NCBI GenBank assembly: GCA_020137815.1
Contig: CM035357.1
Coordinates: 7,427,315 to 7,491,314 of the forward strand
Direction of reading: 5' to 3'
DNA length: 64,000 nucleotides
DNA from: Hormiphora californensis
Lineage: Eukaryota; Ctenophora; Tentaculata; Cydippida; Pleurobrachiidae
In this document: positions 12,864 through 26,800 of the stretch, in pieces
Position numbering within the stretch: the first letter of the stretch is position 1
How the letters are laid out: each line of letters begins with the position of its first letter
Program-made: the position numbers and the translations under genes
Notes under the pieces: model-generated
What the model was told of the DNA's origin: nothing
Database searches by the model: none
The model's input: the letters and a program-made list of their open reading frames with translations, nothing else

Positions 12864-14154
12864 CTACGCAGCAGTGTAGTTACCATGCGACCCAGGGCAG
12901 TTCTCCTCAGCTGGTTCTTCAAAATCACTCTCCCCCTCGGGGTCATATAATCTGTGGAGTTGTGAAACAAGGAATTTGTAGAACGCTTTGTACCCTCTCC
13001 AGTAATAGTGATCGTAACTTGAACCAGGCCTAGAGATGGGGAGATTCAGGTTAAATGAAGGAGTAAAACAATGCCATGTCTCCCGCTCTACGAAGTACGA
13101 TTTGTTTGTTTTGATCAAACAGTTAGAGAGGGTCGAGCAAGGCAAAGATTTATCACTTTTTAGTTATCTGTTTATGTGTTTATTGGATATATTATCTGAT
13201 AGTTCACAACTCACATGCATGTTTTCACTGCTCCAGAATCGTTGATGAGATATTTGCAGAGGGGCTCCGGGTTTTTACACTGTGTCACCGCAACGTGAAT
13301 AGGCCGACTTCCCTGAGCTTCCGCTATGTATTTCTCTATTGTAGACCAGCCTGTAAAAACATAAGGATACTGCTAGAAACAGTTAAAAAACCACCGTTGC
13401 TTTGTATTTGTAAGGACAGAAACAAGGATAAATTAAGTAGTAGTTAACTCGATTCTACTCTACTCAAAGGAAACATACCCGGATTTTGAGCAGTCTTTGT
13501 CCCATTACTGTCCACATTACTTTCCAAACTAATGTCTTTAAATTCAATTGCCAATTTCTCTGTGTCGCTCTCTTTATTCTCTGCTGGTTGTAAGATAAGA
13601 ATTGTCTGGTACGCATCGAGCAGCACGTAGGAATTCTTAGCTGCTTTCACCGTCAATGGGCTAAGCGGCAGGGAGAGCCTGGGAAAATAAAGTTAATTAA
13701 TAGCTTGCAAGGTGTAAATACCACCTCCTACTGTTGCTGCAGTATCCCCGTGCGGTGCTATACACAATATGTATACATGTACATTAACATTTAGCGCGCG
13801 GAAATGTACATTTTACGAAATCGCGCGCACAAAGAGTGGATCTGGCAGGGCGGCGCCTTCCAGACAGTCTACTGCCTTCTTTCTCTCTAGGAGCGGCGAA
13901 GAAAAGTAATGCGGCGATGCCCAAATTTGTATCGCCTTTGTTGCTTTTTTTTCATTTTCTCTCAAGAACTTTTTTCTCTTTCTTACCCAGGGGTTTGTGA
14001 CGCATTTTCAAAGCTCATTAAATGTGGGTAGAAGAGAAGGGCGAGATGTTCGGGGTTAGCACCGCTGAAGGGAGGGGAGGGTGTTATTTGTGTGTCAATC
14101 TTTCATCGCTTGACAGAGAGAGAGGGAGAGAGAGAGAGAGGGGGCGAGAAGAGA

Positions 14155-14221
<67 letters not shown>

Positions 14222-14239
14222 GAGAGAGAGGAGAGAGAG

Positions 14240-14271
<32 letters not shown>

Positions 14272-15096
14272 GGAGAGAGAGAGAGAGGGAGAGAGAGGAG
14301 AGAAATAGAGAGAGGGAGAGAAAGAAGAAGACAAAAAGAACAACATTTCACATGTTTTACTTTTGTTAAAACTTACATGCAGGTAGATTGGAATGCCACA
14401 AGTTGGTCCAAGGTATAATCCTCCCTACAGCTCATAAAGGGACATGTGAACATCCCATATATGAGAGCTGATAGAATCTGAAGATGGGGATACACAGAGA
14501 AATCGACATCAAATTCGTGGGCATCATATGGTAACGTTTCGTTGTAGTGGGAGATTAGGTAAACATAGGTGTCTAGCACTGAGACTCGACCCTCGTTAAC
14601 CCCCCACTTCACACAGGACTCTATACTCTGAAAAGGTAGGGGGATTATTTTGTGAAAATGGGAGAAAGGTTAAGAGGTTACCCCTCTCACTCCCAAGAAG
14701 GGAGTAAAAGAGGGGCAGTTATAAGGTTAAAAGTAGGGAAAATGCATGGTTCATTTTCCAGGAACACGCATATGCAAAGTATTGGATTGTGCAACCGGGG
14801 CAATATGTTTCCTACAAAATACAATTATAAATATAATATGGGTTGATCGTGTGCACAGATGGCTTTACTCAGGACATGAGAGAGAGGAAGTAAGGGAATG
14901 AGACACCTGTTGTCTTTTGTGTGTGGGGTGACACACATTGCCATCACACTACGAGGTTTCTATTGAACACGAATCGGTTTAGTTACTTACCCTGTGTACG
15001 AATAGTTTCGTAATAACTTCAGGGTCAGCATTCTCGAACATATTTTCAATATACTCTGCTGTTGGGATTTTGACTGTCTGGATCCTGAAAAGATGT

Positions 15097-15190
<94 letters not shown>

Positions 15191-17161
15191 AGAGGGATAC
15201 ACAAAGGTTGATAGAAATGGGTTTAGTCAGACAGAAAAGAAATTAATTAGATCCTAACGCACACATCTATCTCTAGAGATCCGAGGCTACACAACAGAGA
15301 GCTTTTTGAATCGAGATAAAATGCTTGCTGTGAGACCCAACAGGATAGGAGAAGGGATACAGAGACTAACAGACCTCTGGGGGGTTGGAGCAGTACCTGA
15401 GTTTTCGTTGTCCAATAGTGTTGGTATATGCGAAGGTGACTTGTACAATAGCTGGCTTGTACTCACTAAAAACGTTTCCCCCTCCACGGTTGAATGCAAA
15501 TTCTGCTGCGTACGACTGTCAGGGAAGTTTTATGGTTAGGTATCCTATCAAAACATGTGATAGGTGCACAAAACAAATCCGCAGAGAAGGGGACAACAAC
15601 ATCTGTCAAACCGTGGCACATACATGGCCGGGATACATGATGTGTAACAGGGAGTGACAAATGTTAGCACGGGAATGATACAAAAAAGGGGGACAACTCC
15701 GACGTTACCTGGTGTATATCAAGTCCGGCTGCGTGTAAAACATCGTCCCTGTATGTATCAGGTGCACATGGACCTCTCAGCTTTGTAACCTGTTGAGAGT
15801 TCATTAGATACTTCTAGAACAAAAATAAATATCTAACATCATAAATCATAATATTAATAAACTGTCGAACTATTTATAAATTTAAAACATTACCTTAAAT
15901 GGTTGGGAAGTTCTAATTCTTAGCATCGCCCGACCATTACCGTACATAACTGCTAACTTCGCACTGAAAAATAATGGACTGTGTAGAACCAATGTTACAG
16001 TCAAACCTCTATTTACCGTGCAAAACTCTCCGATGAGCGAGGTATGTGACTGACGACAGTAGATAATATAATTATGTGCAGTTTAATGGTTAAACTCCTA
16101 GAACTTAGAAGCTGTCACTGAGTAATGAAGAATAATGAAGCCCTTTAATAGAACTCAGACAATCTTTCCCTCTTGCCATTTAAAAGAACTTCTAATATAT
16201 AACATGAAAATATGAATAGTGCTTCTAATATATATTGATTCTAATATATTCATTGTCATCTAGCAGTCTAATAGTGCTTCTAATCTTGTCAGGTATACCA
16301 ACTAACCAATCTTCAGGTAGGGTACAATCCACAGCAGACTGATAGTGTATCAGCCGACCACCAGTTAACTCTGCAAGACTCCTCATACTGGCCAGGTCAC
16401 ACCATTCCTCACTGACCACAAATAGGTCTATAGCTACACCAAGTGTAGAGGCAGTGAGGGCCAAGTCCCGGTAAAATGAAGACTGGGGAGCAAATACCTT
16501 CTTGTGTACACCCTCGTTGTAAATATCTTTTGTCCTGAAGGGAGGTTGGTGGTAGAGGGAGACAGAAGGGAAGTTGACCATCGATGGGGAAGAGAGGGAA
16601 GGAAGAAAGTAGGGGAAGAGTGAGAGAGAGAAACAAATAGTATGTACTTGACTTGTAAATGAATACCTTGACAATATTTTATACTAAATACCTTACTATG
16701 AATGAATATTATAATGAAACAAGAGAGATAAGTGGATTTTACTAGGGAGAGAGATATAAAGAGGGTTATTTTTGACAGCTAAATAGTTCTCTCATGCAAT
16801 TCCCACCAGTTTTATATTGACTGCTGTGACAGGTTAGAAAGAATAGTAGATATCTCTAAGAGAACCATTAAATCTCGTATCCAATATTAAAGAGAACGTG
16901 AGGAAGTGAGGAAACGGGAGAGAGAACATTGAATGTGCCTGAGGCGAGGCAGTGTATTACATAGAATGAGCCCTTAAGGCCCCCCCCCCTAAGTGTAGTG
17001 TATACTGTGGTACATAGTAGTAGTCCCTAATTGGATGAGTGTGTATATTTGACTTAATTGACAAAGTAACTTTACAGAAAGGAGAGAGAGGGAGAGAGAG
17101 GGAGAGAGAGGGAGAGAGAGAGACTAGAGAGGGAGAGAGAGGGAGAGAGATGGAGACAGAG

Positions 17162-17215
<54 letters not shown>

Positions 17216-17254
17216 GGAGAGAGAGGGAGAGAGAGGGAGACAGAGGGATAGAGA

Positions 17255-17287
<33 letters not shown>

Positions 17288-17331
17288 GGAGACAGAGGGA
17301 TAGAGAGAGAGGGAGACAGAGGGAGACAGAG

Positions 17332-17378
<47 letters not shown>

Positions 17379-17854
17379 GGGAGAGAGAGAACTCTCTCTC
17401 CCTCTCTCACTCTCGCTATCGTCGATATGATGATAGGAGCCAGCCGGGGTGTTATCTTTATATACAACGTGTATATTGATTTTATCCTATTTCTTATCAT
17501 CCTCTCTTCCTCCAATCCCCAACCTCGTCCCCTACCTCCCCCTTCCCCTCTTCCTAGTCCTAACCCGGTGTCTGATACCCTCCCCTCTACTCAAACCAAG
17601 ACGACAGACGCATTGGCAAGACGGCACTCCAGTGGGCCCCAACGGCACTCCATCTGGGCCCAAATGACATTACCCATGACAAGCAGTGGGCTCCCCCTTA
17701 CACTTTGGTACATATTCGGATTCCTGATTGAATACTACCGAAGTGTCTGTAAGGTGTGGCGGTCCGGGTGATGTTGACCATGCCGGGAGCATGTGTCTCG
17801 GTTGTCAGGTGCAATTCACCTGGTTTCCATTTTGGCAAACCTCAGCTTAGTATC

Positions 17855-17897
<43 letters not shown>

Positions 17898-20800
17898 AGA
17901 GAGAGAGAGGGATAAAGAGAGAGAGAAAAGAGAGTATGTGTGTCTTACTTGAACAGTCCTTGTCTGTATGTATTTTGTCTCCTCTGGTTGAGTGTTTCCA
18001 ACCCAAATGTACAGGGTCCACTGAGAAATACACACAATCGAGCTGCAGGGGGAAGAAGTTGTTTATTTGCTGATTAATTGGTTAATTGTTAAGTTACTAA
18101 TTAATATACTGCTAATTGCCTACTAATTGACAATCGCTACCCACCTAATACTACTACTGTACCCACCTCGGAAATAAGTGTGACCCTGGTACGTCCCAAA
18201 GAAGTCCACCAAACTCTGTACAGTGGTAGCTAAACACCTGTTACCACCCTGTAGTGCTACTGATGATATGTTCTCTATCGCCGCGTTTATACTTTCCCTC
18301 ATATCGCCCACCTGGAGGGGGGGGGGGGTATATGCTGTCGAGGGGGGGGGGGGGGGGTTCTGTGTGTTACATGTTGTCGGGGCAGGTGTTAGTGTGTCTG
18401 TGTGTGTGTTGAAACACAAGTAGTATTAATTGGACCACTGGGATTGTTATGCCAATAGCCCAGAGAGAATTTTAACACAATTCAATTGAAAATAACAAAA
18501 AAACGGTTATGATTCGATAGAATACATTCGTAAATTAAAAATCATCCTTCCTCTTCCGTCTACCTACCCTAACAAAAGTGTCATCTCCCCCATCCCCCTA
18601 CCTACCCTAACAAAAGTGTCATCTCCCCCATCCCCCTACCTACCCTAACAAAAGTGTCATCTCCCCATCCCCCTACCTACCCTAACAAAAGTGTCATCTC
18701 CCCATCCCCCTACCTACCCTAACAAAAGTGTCATCTCCCCATCCCCCTACCTACCCTAACAAAAGTGTCATCTCCCCATCCCCCTACCTACCCTAACAAA
18801 AGTGTCATCTCCCCATCCCCCTACCTACCCTAACAAAAGTGTCATCTCCCCATCCCCCTACCTACCCTAACAAAAGTGTCATCTCCCCATCCCCCTACCT
18901 ACCCTAACAAAAGTGTCATCTCCCCATCCCCCTACCTACCCTAACAAAAGTGTCATCTCCCCCATCCCCCTACCTACCCTAACAAAAGTGTCATCTCCCC
19001 ATCCCCCTACCTACCCTAACAAAAGTGTCATCTCCCCATCCCCCTACCTACCCTAACAAAAGTGTCATCTCCCCATCCCCCTACCTACCGGACCCTAACA
19101 AAAGTGTCATCTCCCCATCCCCCTACCTACCCTAACAAAAGTGTCATCTCCCCATCCCCCTTCCTACCCTAACAAAAGTGTCATCTCCCCATCCCCCTAC
19201 CTACCCTAACAAAAGTGTCATCATGTTGCGTCATCTCCTCTAAGTTGATAGGACAGGAACCACTGTTAATCCGAACATGTCTTACATGGGGCTTCCCACA
19301 GTACAGGTTGTACACACCGATACGATCATCAAATACCACCAGTCCAAACAGTGAATCTGAAGAGGAGAGAGAAAGTAAGAGAGAGTGGGAGAGAGAGAGG
19401 GCCGAAAGATATTTATTTCTTCGTGTGTTTAAAATGGATATATGGCAGCTCAATTCTGAGCAAAAAAAAGATCTATATTAGGAAAGAGGGGTAAACTGAT
19501 ATGAGATTGAAAGAAACTTCTAGAAGAATAGAATTCTGTTATCAAAATTCACAAACATTCAACGAAACACGTATGTGTATAATATGTCAGACTATTTAAA
19601 GACATACTGACATATATCATACTCAAGGACATGATCTAAGTAGCCTTTATAGAAATCTACTAAAATATCCCATGTAAAGGATTTCTATTGTTTTGAAACC
19701 ATGATCACTTTAACACTACTATCTATTTTATATTCTTCTACACAAACACACATACGAAACTTTAGAGCACGGGAGTTCTCGGAAGACTCAGCGACCCTTC
19801 CGCCCTACAAAATTCCGACCCCACCACCGCGTTATGAAGATATCATCAGGAAAGTTGAGGAGATAGAGAGGGCGTGTGATGGTGATGCCGCGGGATCGAG
19901 CGGTGCTTCTACCACTCTACCGGTTATTGAGGAGCAACGTGAGGAGGGACGGAATCAGGTGGTTGCTAGAGGGCAGGGGGAAATGGTTGCTAGGGAGGAA
20001 CAAAGAGTTGCTAGGGAGCAACAAGAGGAACAAAGAGTTGCTAGGGAACAAGAGGAAACAGAAACACATCGAAAACATGGGTTAGGGACAGTTGCTAAGC
20101 AACAATTTTATCAGGATGATGTTGCTGGCTCCGGAAGCCAAGAAGAAGAAGGGGTTGCCCACCAAACCGAAGAGGGATCATTTGAGGATGAAGTGAATAA
20201 CAGTGAAGAATTAGGACAGGATGAAATAGTGAATTACAGTGAAGGTGAGGAGGAATTAGGACATATTTCCGCGGTGAGAGAAACTCGCTTATCTGCATCT
20301 ACTACTGTAACCGTGTAACATATATGATCTATGCGACCTGATAGATAATACGTATTGATACATGATCTAAGTAACTTGATATGGTGATCAGGATGACACT
20401 TTTTAACGTGCCCCTTGTAACAAATGTATAAATTCATTTTAACAAATACGAAATAACGGTGGTTTATTGGTCTATGCAATTGATCGGGGTCCGACTGCAG
20501 TAAACAATCATACTACTTACTAAGCAAATTGTGTGACACATGTCACCTAGCAACTACACTTGCACGTGCAATTATTAGAGCAACTTAGAAACCTCACTCC
20601 CAGTTGCAGTTTTGGGTACCAAGGGCCAATTCAATTCTGCACGTGCATTCTTGGGGGGGGTCCAGCCCTAAAAAAAGCTAAGCTAACGGCCAAAATCAGG
20701 GTACCTTTAGCTTTTTTTAGCTTTTTTTAGCTTTTTTTAGCTTTTTTTAGCCTTTTTTAGCTTTTTTTAGCTTTTTTTAGCTTTATTTAGCTTTTTTTAG

Positions 20801-23800
20801 CTTTTTTAAGGCTAAAAAAAGCTAAAAAAAGCTAAAAAAAGCTAAAATTGAGTTTTTAGTGGATTCATATAGGTTCGAATCCCGCTGACACCAAATTTTT
20901 TAAACTTTTATTATAACGTTTTATAACGTTTTTTGAACTTTTTTAAAACTATTTTTATCAAATTTGAATAATATTTTTATCGAAAAAATGTCTCCAGAAA
21001 ATGGCAGTAGGGGTGGATACAGAAATTGCTATGTATGGACATAAACGGTAGATTATGGTAAAAAATGTGCAGGAAATGAACAAATGCAGTCAATAGACGT
21101 CCGGAAGGATGAAAATTTAATGGAAAAGTGTCAAGATGAATGCTGAAAAAACCTAAAAAGTAGGGCTAAAAAAAGCTAAAAAAAGCTAAAAAAAGCTAAA
21201 AAAAGCTAAAATAAAAAACGCTATCGACCAAAATCAGGGTACCTTTAGCTTTTTTTAGGGCTGGACCCCCCCCATTCTTTTACTTCTGTCCTGATGTCTA
21301 GCTCTTCCACCCCAAGCGCTATTCGGCAACAGTCATCTGGGTCCGGAAGATCTGCTGCTGTCAGAGAGCAGGCTAGAGAATATGACAGATTACGCCAACG
21401 TGTTCAAGCGAGCCAATCAACGGACAACGACTACGGATAGCTTTACCCAACGTCGCCCAAGGGTGATCACTCCAGTCGAACACAGAAATCTCCGAATCGG
21501 CTACATAGCGGCGAAGTTTTCACGTGATGAGTTTCTGGAACAGCACTGCACCTCCATGACATTGATCTCTTAAATTCGCACCTTGACATTGTCAGGAAGC
21601 CCAGAGCGTACAGTACAACATGGGTAGGGAAAAAGTGAGAGATAGGCTAGGAACGGATGGTGCATGTGATGTCAGCGTTCCCTAATCCAGCTACCATTTC
21701 CCCGAAATTCGCCCGTAGGGCGAACGGGCCTACTAGTAGTCACTATATCCGTTTAGATTTCTATGCCTTTTTGCAAAAGGCATCCGGGTGAAGGCCTTCG
21801 GCCTTCACCCAGGCGGGGAAAAAAATCAGCTAATATTAGGAGTACACATCTAATTGTGTACATTTATTTCTTCGATCTCAAACTGCTTTCATCGTCTGTA
21901 CAGGTAGGCTTTGTTAGTGTGATTCGGGGGATGTGACTCAATAACACGTGGTCTCTTCATTGTACAGGCATGGTCCTATTTCTCTAGAATATATATAGTC
22001 CTCTACGCACTACTCATGCTGTTCTTCGGATAAACTGAAATAGTTTACAACTATTAGTTGTAGGTGACATGTATAATATGCATTGCACATAATCACGTGA
22101 TAAACCATATGCAGGACAGCATGCATGTTGTCGATATGTAGCATGTCTTTGCTAAGTTCCCTCTCCCTGACACTGTTTTACAGAATCTGTAAATATCTGA
22201 CATTAATTAATAACTGTTTTATATCTTTCAAAGATCAGGGCATTACGCGAGTTGTCATGACACGTTATTTTGTGATACTGCCGTACAGTGGATGTGTATT
22301 CAGTCGACTCTTCAACATCTTCCTCTTATTCTCCGTCCTGTTTCTCTGGTACTTGACCATAACAAACCACTGGTATTTTGTGGATAGACCTTCTCTCGAT
22401 GAAGATAGTGCAGGTCCACAACCCAGGGATATTTTCCAGGGAATCGATAGCGTTCCTTCTGATCGTGTGAAAATGAACAAATTCCAGCCACCTGCAGTCC
22501 GCCCAATTGGGTTCAAAATGAAGAGTGAGGATGAGAATACAGTATCTCCTGGTTACCATGGTAACCGACAACATGTACCTGTACAAGAAGGTCCAGTATC
22601 TCCAGAGGAATTGAACCATGATGTAGACACTAACCCACCGCAAGATATTATAGAGTTATTTCCGACGGAGCAATTAGAGGATATACTGACACGGTTTGAG
22701 AAGCGAAACAAAAGGATAAAGGATCTTTGTGAGATTGAGGGGAATCCAGACTTTGAGACGAGTAGCATGTACTATTTCCCGAATCTTAGAGCCACTTGGA
22801 TGCCCTTATTTGGGGCGACTACTTCCATGTGGAAAAAGTTCTTTATAGATCAGTATAACGTGAAGCGAAGATCTGACCCTGATCAGTACAACCTTGGTCA
22901 GTTAAGCAGGTTCTTGCTACAAAGATACAGATCGTCTAGGAGATGGTCGGGCAAGAAAACACGTCGAATGCGAAGAGAACCTGATGATTCTCTAAGGTTT
23001 ACAATTATCAGACATCCCCTATCCAGGCTAATTGCTCACTTCAAGAAACCCCAATTGGACCGTGGTGAGTTGTCAGCCCTAAAGGACCAGTGGGTTCGTC
23101 CTTCCATCATTTTGGGCCGAACTGATCCCAGCTGGACTGATGAACAGAGAACAAAGTTTGAAGGCGAATTGGATCTATGGATTGATGGAAAATTAACTCC
23201 GGAACAATCCCCTAACAACCCCCTACTCGCGGCACCCAGTTTCCCTGAGTTTGTCTGGTTTATTATTGATAGATCCGAAGATGGAGACGATAGGGCGTAT
23301 AACGTACACTGGCGGCCCATATCAGAATGGCTGGACATCTGTCAAAATGATATTGACATTATTGTTAAACTTGAAAACTCCAAATCAGAGATTCCAGTGT
23401 TACTAGATGAAATCAATCTATCTGATCATGAGGATTACTTTCTAGATAGTCAAGATGATATTAATGTAGAGGACTACATGGGTCAACTCAGTCGAGAGGA
23501 TCAGGAGGATATTAACGGGTTTTATAAGATGGATTATAAATTGTTAGGGTATCAACCGATATTAGTTGAAACTGATCCTGAACTGTGAGATTGTTTGTAA
23601 CCAAGGAATTTATTCAAGATAAGCTGTACTGTATACTGGTGTTCTGTAGAAATAAAACACGGAGAGTTAAGCAAACATATGTTTCACAGAATGTAACATT
23701 CCGCTCATTCTTCATTCCCATGAGCTGGTGTTCTATGTATAATGAGGGTATGTTGATTGTTTTACAAAATGTTATTGTAAACGCCCTAATGAACAGATCT

Positions 23801-26800
23801 GTATTATTTTTGTAAATTTTTTCCCTGCCCGGGTGAATGCCTTCGGCATTCACCCGGATGCCTTTTTACTTTGTAAAAAGGCATAGCAGGGTTAGAATTC
23901 GAAAACGACATTTTGGTATACTAACTAATCGGTAGAGGGACCATTTTGGTCACACTTTAGTTGCGAGGGGCAACGGTGTAGCAACAAGAGCCGCGCACAC
24001 AGTTACGAGCTGCTCCTTCATAAACCACTTCATTGGCACGTTTTCAGGAAATGTGTGGCGCGCAATGTGGCGGCGTGGCGCGCAATTTAGTGCTACTAAA
24101 ACACAAGGATTTGCTCTATACTGTTTGTGTGATATATAAATGATCGGGATTTTGTGTCCCGCTTGCTGCTACAGCGGATCTGGTCATGATTTCCTTTCTT
24201 CATAGATTCACATGGCAGGGAAATTCAGCATTATGTTAGAACATAATGCAATTAATCTTGTTTTGATATTTTGTGATTCAGCAAAGTGATTCGAAAAAGT
24301 ATCGTGTCTTTACTAGTGTTTACTATTACAATTATTATACTACATGTTTACTAAACATGTACAGTCGGACCCCGATTTACCGGAACCCCGATTTACCAGG
24401 AGGATAAATTTCCCCCGATCTAGGAAATTAACGGTATTTGACTTGTTATACAGCTCACCTTTCTCGTTTCACGAGCGATTTTGGGCTTGCCCTCGAACCC
24501 ACGAACCACCTCATGGTATTATACCAGCGACTAAACCATAGTTTACATTTAACCTCTATTAAGTCCTCTCTTCTTCTCGCACAGTAAGAGAACAAAACAG
24601 CAACTATTTTATCTCTATATCTCTCAATTTCCCGCAAAATTTCTCTCTCACTCGCATGAGATTAACTCTCTCTCTCTCTCCCATTCTATAATAGTTCAAG
24701 ATTCGTTCTCTCTCTCTCCCCCCACTACGCGATATCGATCACGCACTAATTAACAATTCCATTTTCCTTCCTACCTCAGTTGTATAGCAAGACATTTTGT
24801 TTTGTTATACAGCTCACCTTTCTCGTTTCACGAGCGATTTTGGGCTTGCCCTCGAACCCACGAACCACCTCATGGTATTATACCAGCGACTAAACCATAG
24901 TTTACATTTAACCTCTATTAAGTCCTCTCTTCTTCTCGCACAGTAAGAGAACAAAACAGCAACTATTTTATCTCTATATCTCTCAATTTCCCGCAAAATT
25001 TCTCTCTCACTCGCATGAGATTAACTCTCTCTCTCTCTCCCATTCTATAATAGTTCAAGATTCGTTCTCTCTCTCTCCCCCCACTACGCGATATCGATCA
25101 CGCACTAATTAACAATTCCATTTTCCTTCCTACCTCAGTTGTATAGCAAGACATTTTGTTTTGTTATACAGCTCACCTTTCTCGTTTCACGAGCGATTTT
25201 GGGCTTGCCCTCGAACCCACGAACCACCTCATGGTATTATACCAGCGACTAAACCATAGTTTACATTTAACCTCTATTAAGTCCTCTCTTCTTCTCGCAC
25301 AGTAAGAGAACAAAACAGCAACTATTTTATCTCTATATCTCTCAATTTCCCGCAAAATTTCTCTCTCACTCGCATGAGATTAACTCTCTCTCTCTCTCCC
25401 ATTCTATAATAGTTCAAGATTCGTTCTCTCTCTCTCCCCCCACTACGCGATATCGATCACGCACTAATTAACAATTCCATTTTCCTTCCTACCTCAGTTG
25501 TATAGCAAGACATTTTGTTTTGTTATACAGCTCACCTTTCTCGTTTCACGAGCGATTTTGGGCTTGCCCTCGAACCCACGAACCACCTCATGGTATTATA
25601 CCAGCGACTAAACCATAGTTTACATTTAACCTCTATTAAGTCCTCTCTTCTTCTCGCACAGTAAGAGAACAAAACAGCAACTATTTTATCTCTATATCTC
25701 TCAATTTCCCGCAAAATTTCTCTCTCACTCGCATGAGATTAACTCTCTCTCTCTCTCCCATTCTATAATAGTTCAAGATTCGTTCTCTCTCTCTCCCCCC
25801 ACTACGCGATACCCTCCACCCGCCCCGAACCGCCCCGCCCACCACCAATATATACATACTAAACAAAACTGTTGACTGAGAACAAATCCTTGCTAGTTCA
25901 GCCTTCTAACCTAATCGGACTTAATTGATCCTAATCAGACAGATAGGTCTCACATTACACATATAATATATACCGCAGTAGCCATCAAGCTAATCGAGAA
26001 AGCAAATAAACTCAAGAACCAAGAGAAAGATTAGAAGAACTCATCCCCACCTGTCGCAGGGATAGAGTCAAAGACCCAAGACTCATAGAGAAGAAGAATC
26101 AATATCCTGCGACTCTCGAAGGAGTTTACCCTCCCGAACCCGAAGCCACCTATAATGGAACCTGTCCTGTGGGCAGTTCCTGATGGTGGGGGAGGGGAGG
26201 GGGGCTATTCTCCTAGTGCCGGCGATATCGCTTTGCGATAGTCCCCTGTGGGCTTGCCGTTGGCAAGCCCAGGCACTCCGTAGATAGATAGATAGATAGG
26301 GTATGTTGATTGTTTTACAAAATGTTATTGTAAACGCCCTAATGTACAGATCTGTATTATTTTTGTAAATTTTTTTGATATTTTGTGATTCAGCAAAGTG
26401 ATTCGAAAAAGTATCGTGTCTTTACTAGTGTTTACTATTACATAGGAACCGGCGATAATATCGAATCGAATCGAAAGATCGAGAGATCGGATCGAATCGA
26501 ATCGAATCGAGTAGTTTTTTGAGTCCAAAGATCGAATCGAGATCGAATCGAGATTTTTTGATCCCCCAAAGATCGAATCGAGATCGAATCGAGATTTTTT
26601 TGAACCCTCAAAGATCGAATCGAATCGAATCGAAATTTTTTGAACGCTCAAAGATCGAATCGAGATCGAATCGAAAGTTTCTGAACCCTAAAAGATCGAA
26701 TCGAGATCGAATCGAAAGTTTTTTATCACCCAAAGATCGAATCGAGATCGAATCGATATTTTTTGAATCCCGAAAAATCGAATCGAGATCGAATCGATAT

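Noticed and set aside
20840-20895. Complete tRNA gene at the GGTTCGAATCC motif
   Set aside because: No matching 5' acceptor strand, D-arm or anticodon arm is present upstream; only a T-arm-like fragment is supported.
21763-23891. A definite gene-carrying transposon around the sulfotransferase
   Set aside because: Each hairpin block has its own terminal repeats, and the right block belongs to a roughly 400 bp insertion shown by the copy at 26.3 kb, so the pair is more simply two MITEs.
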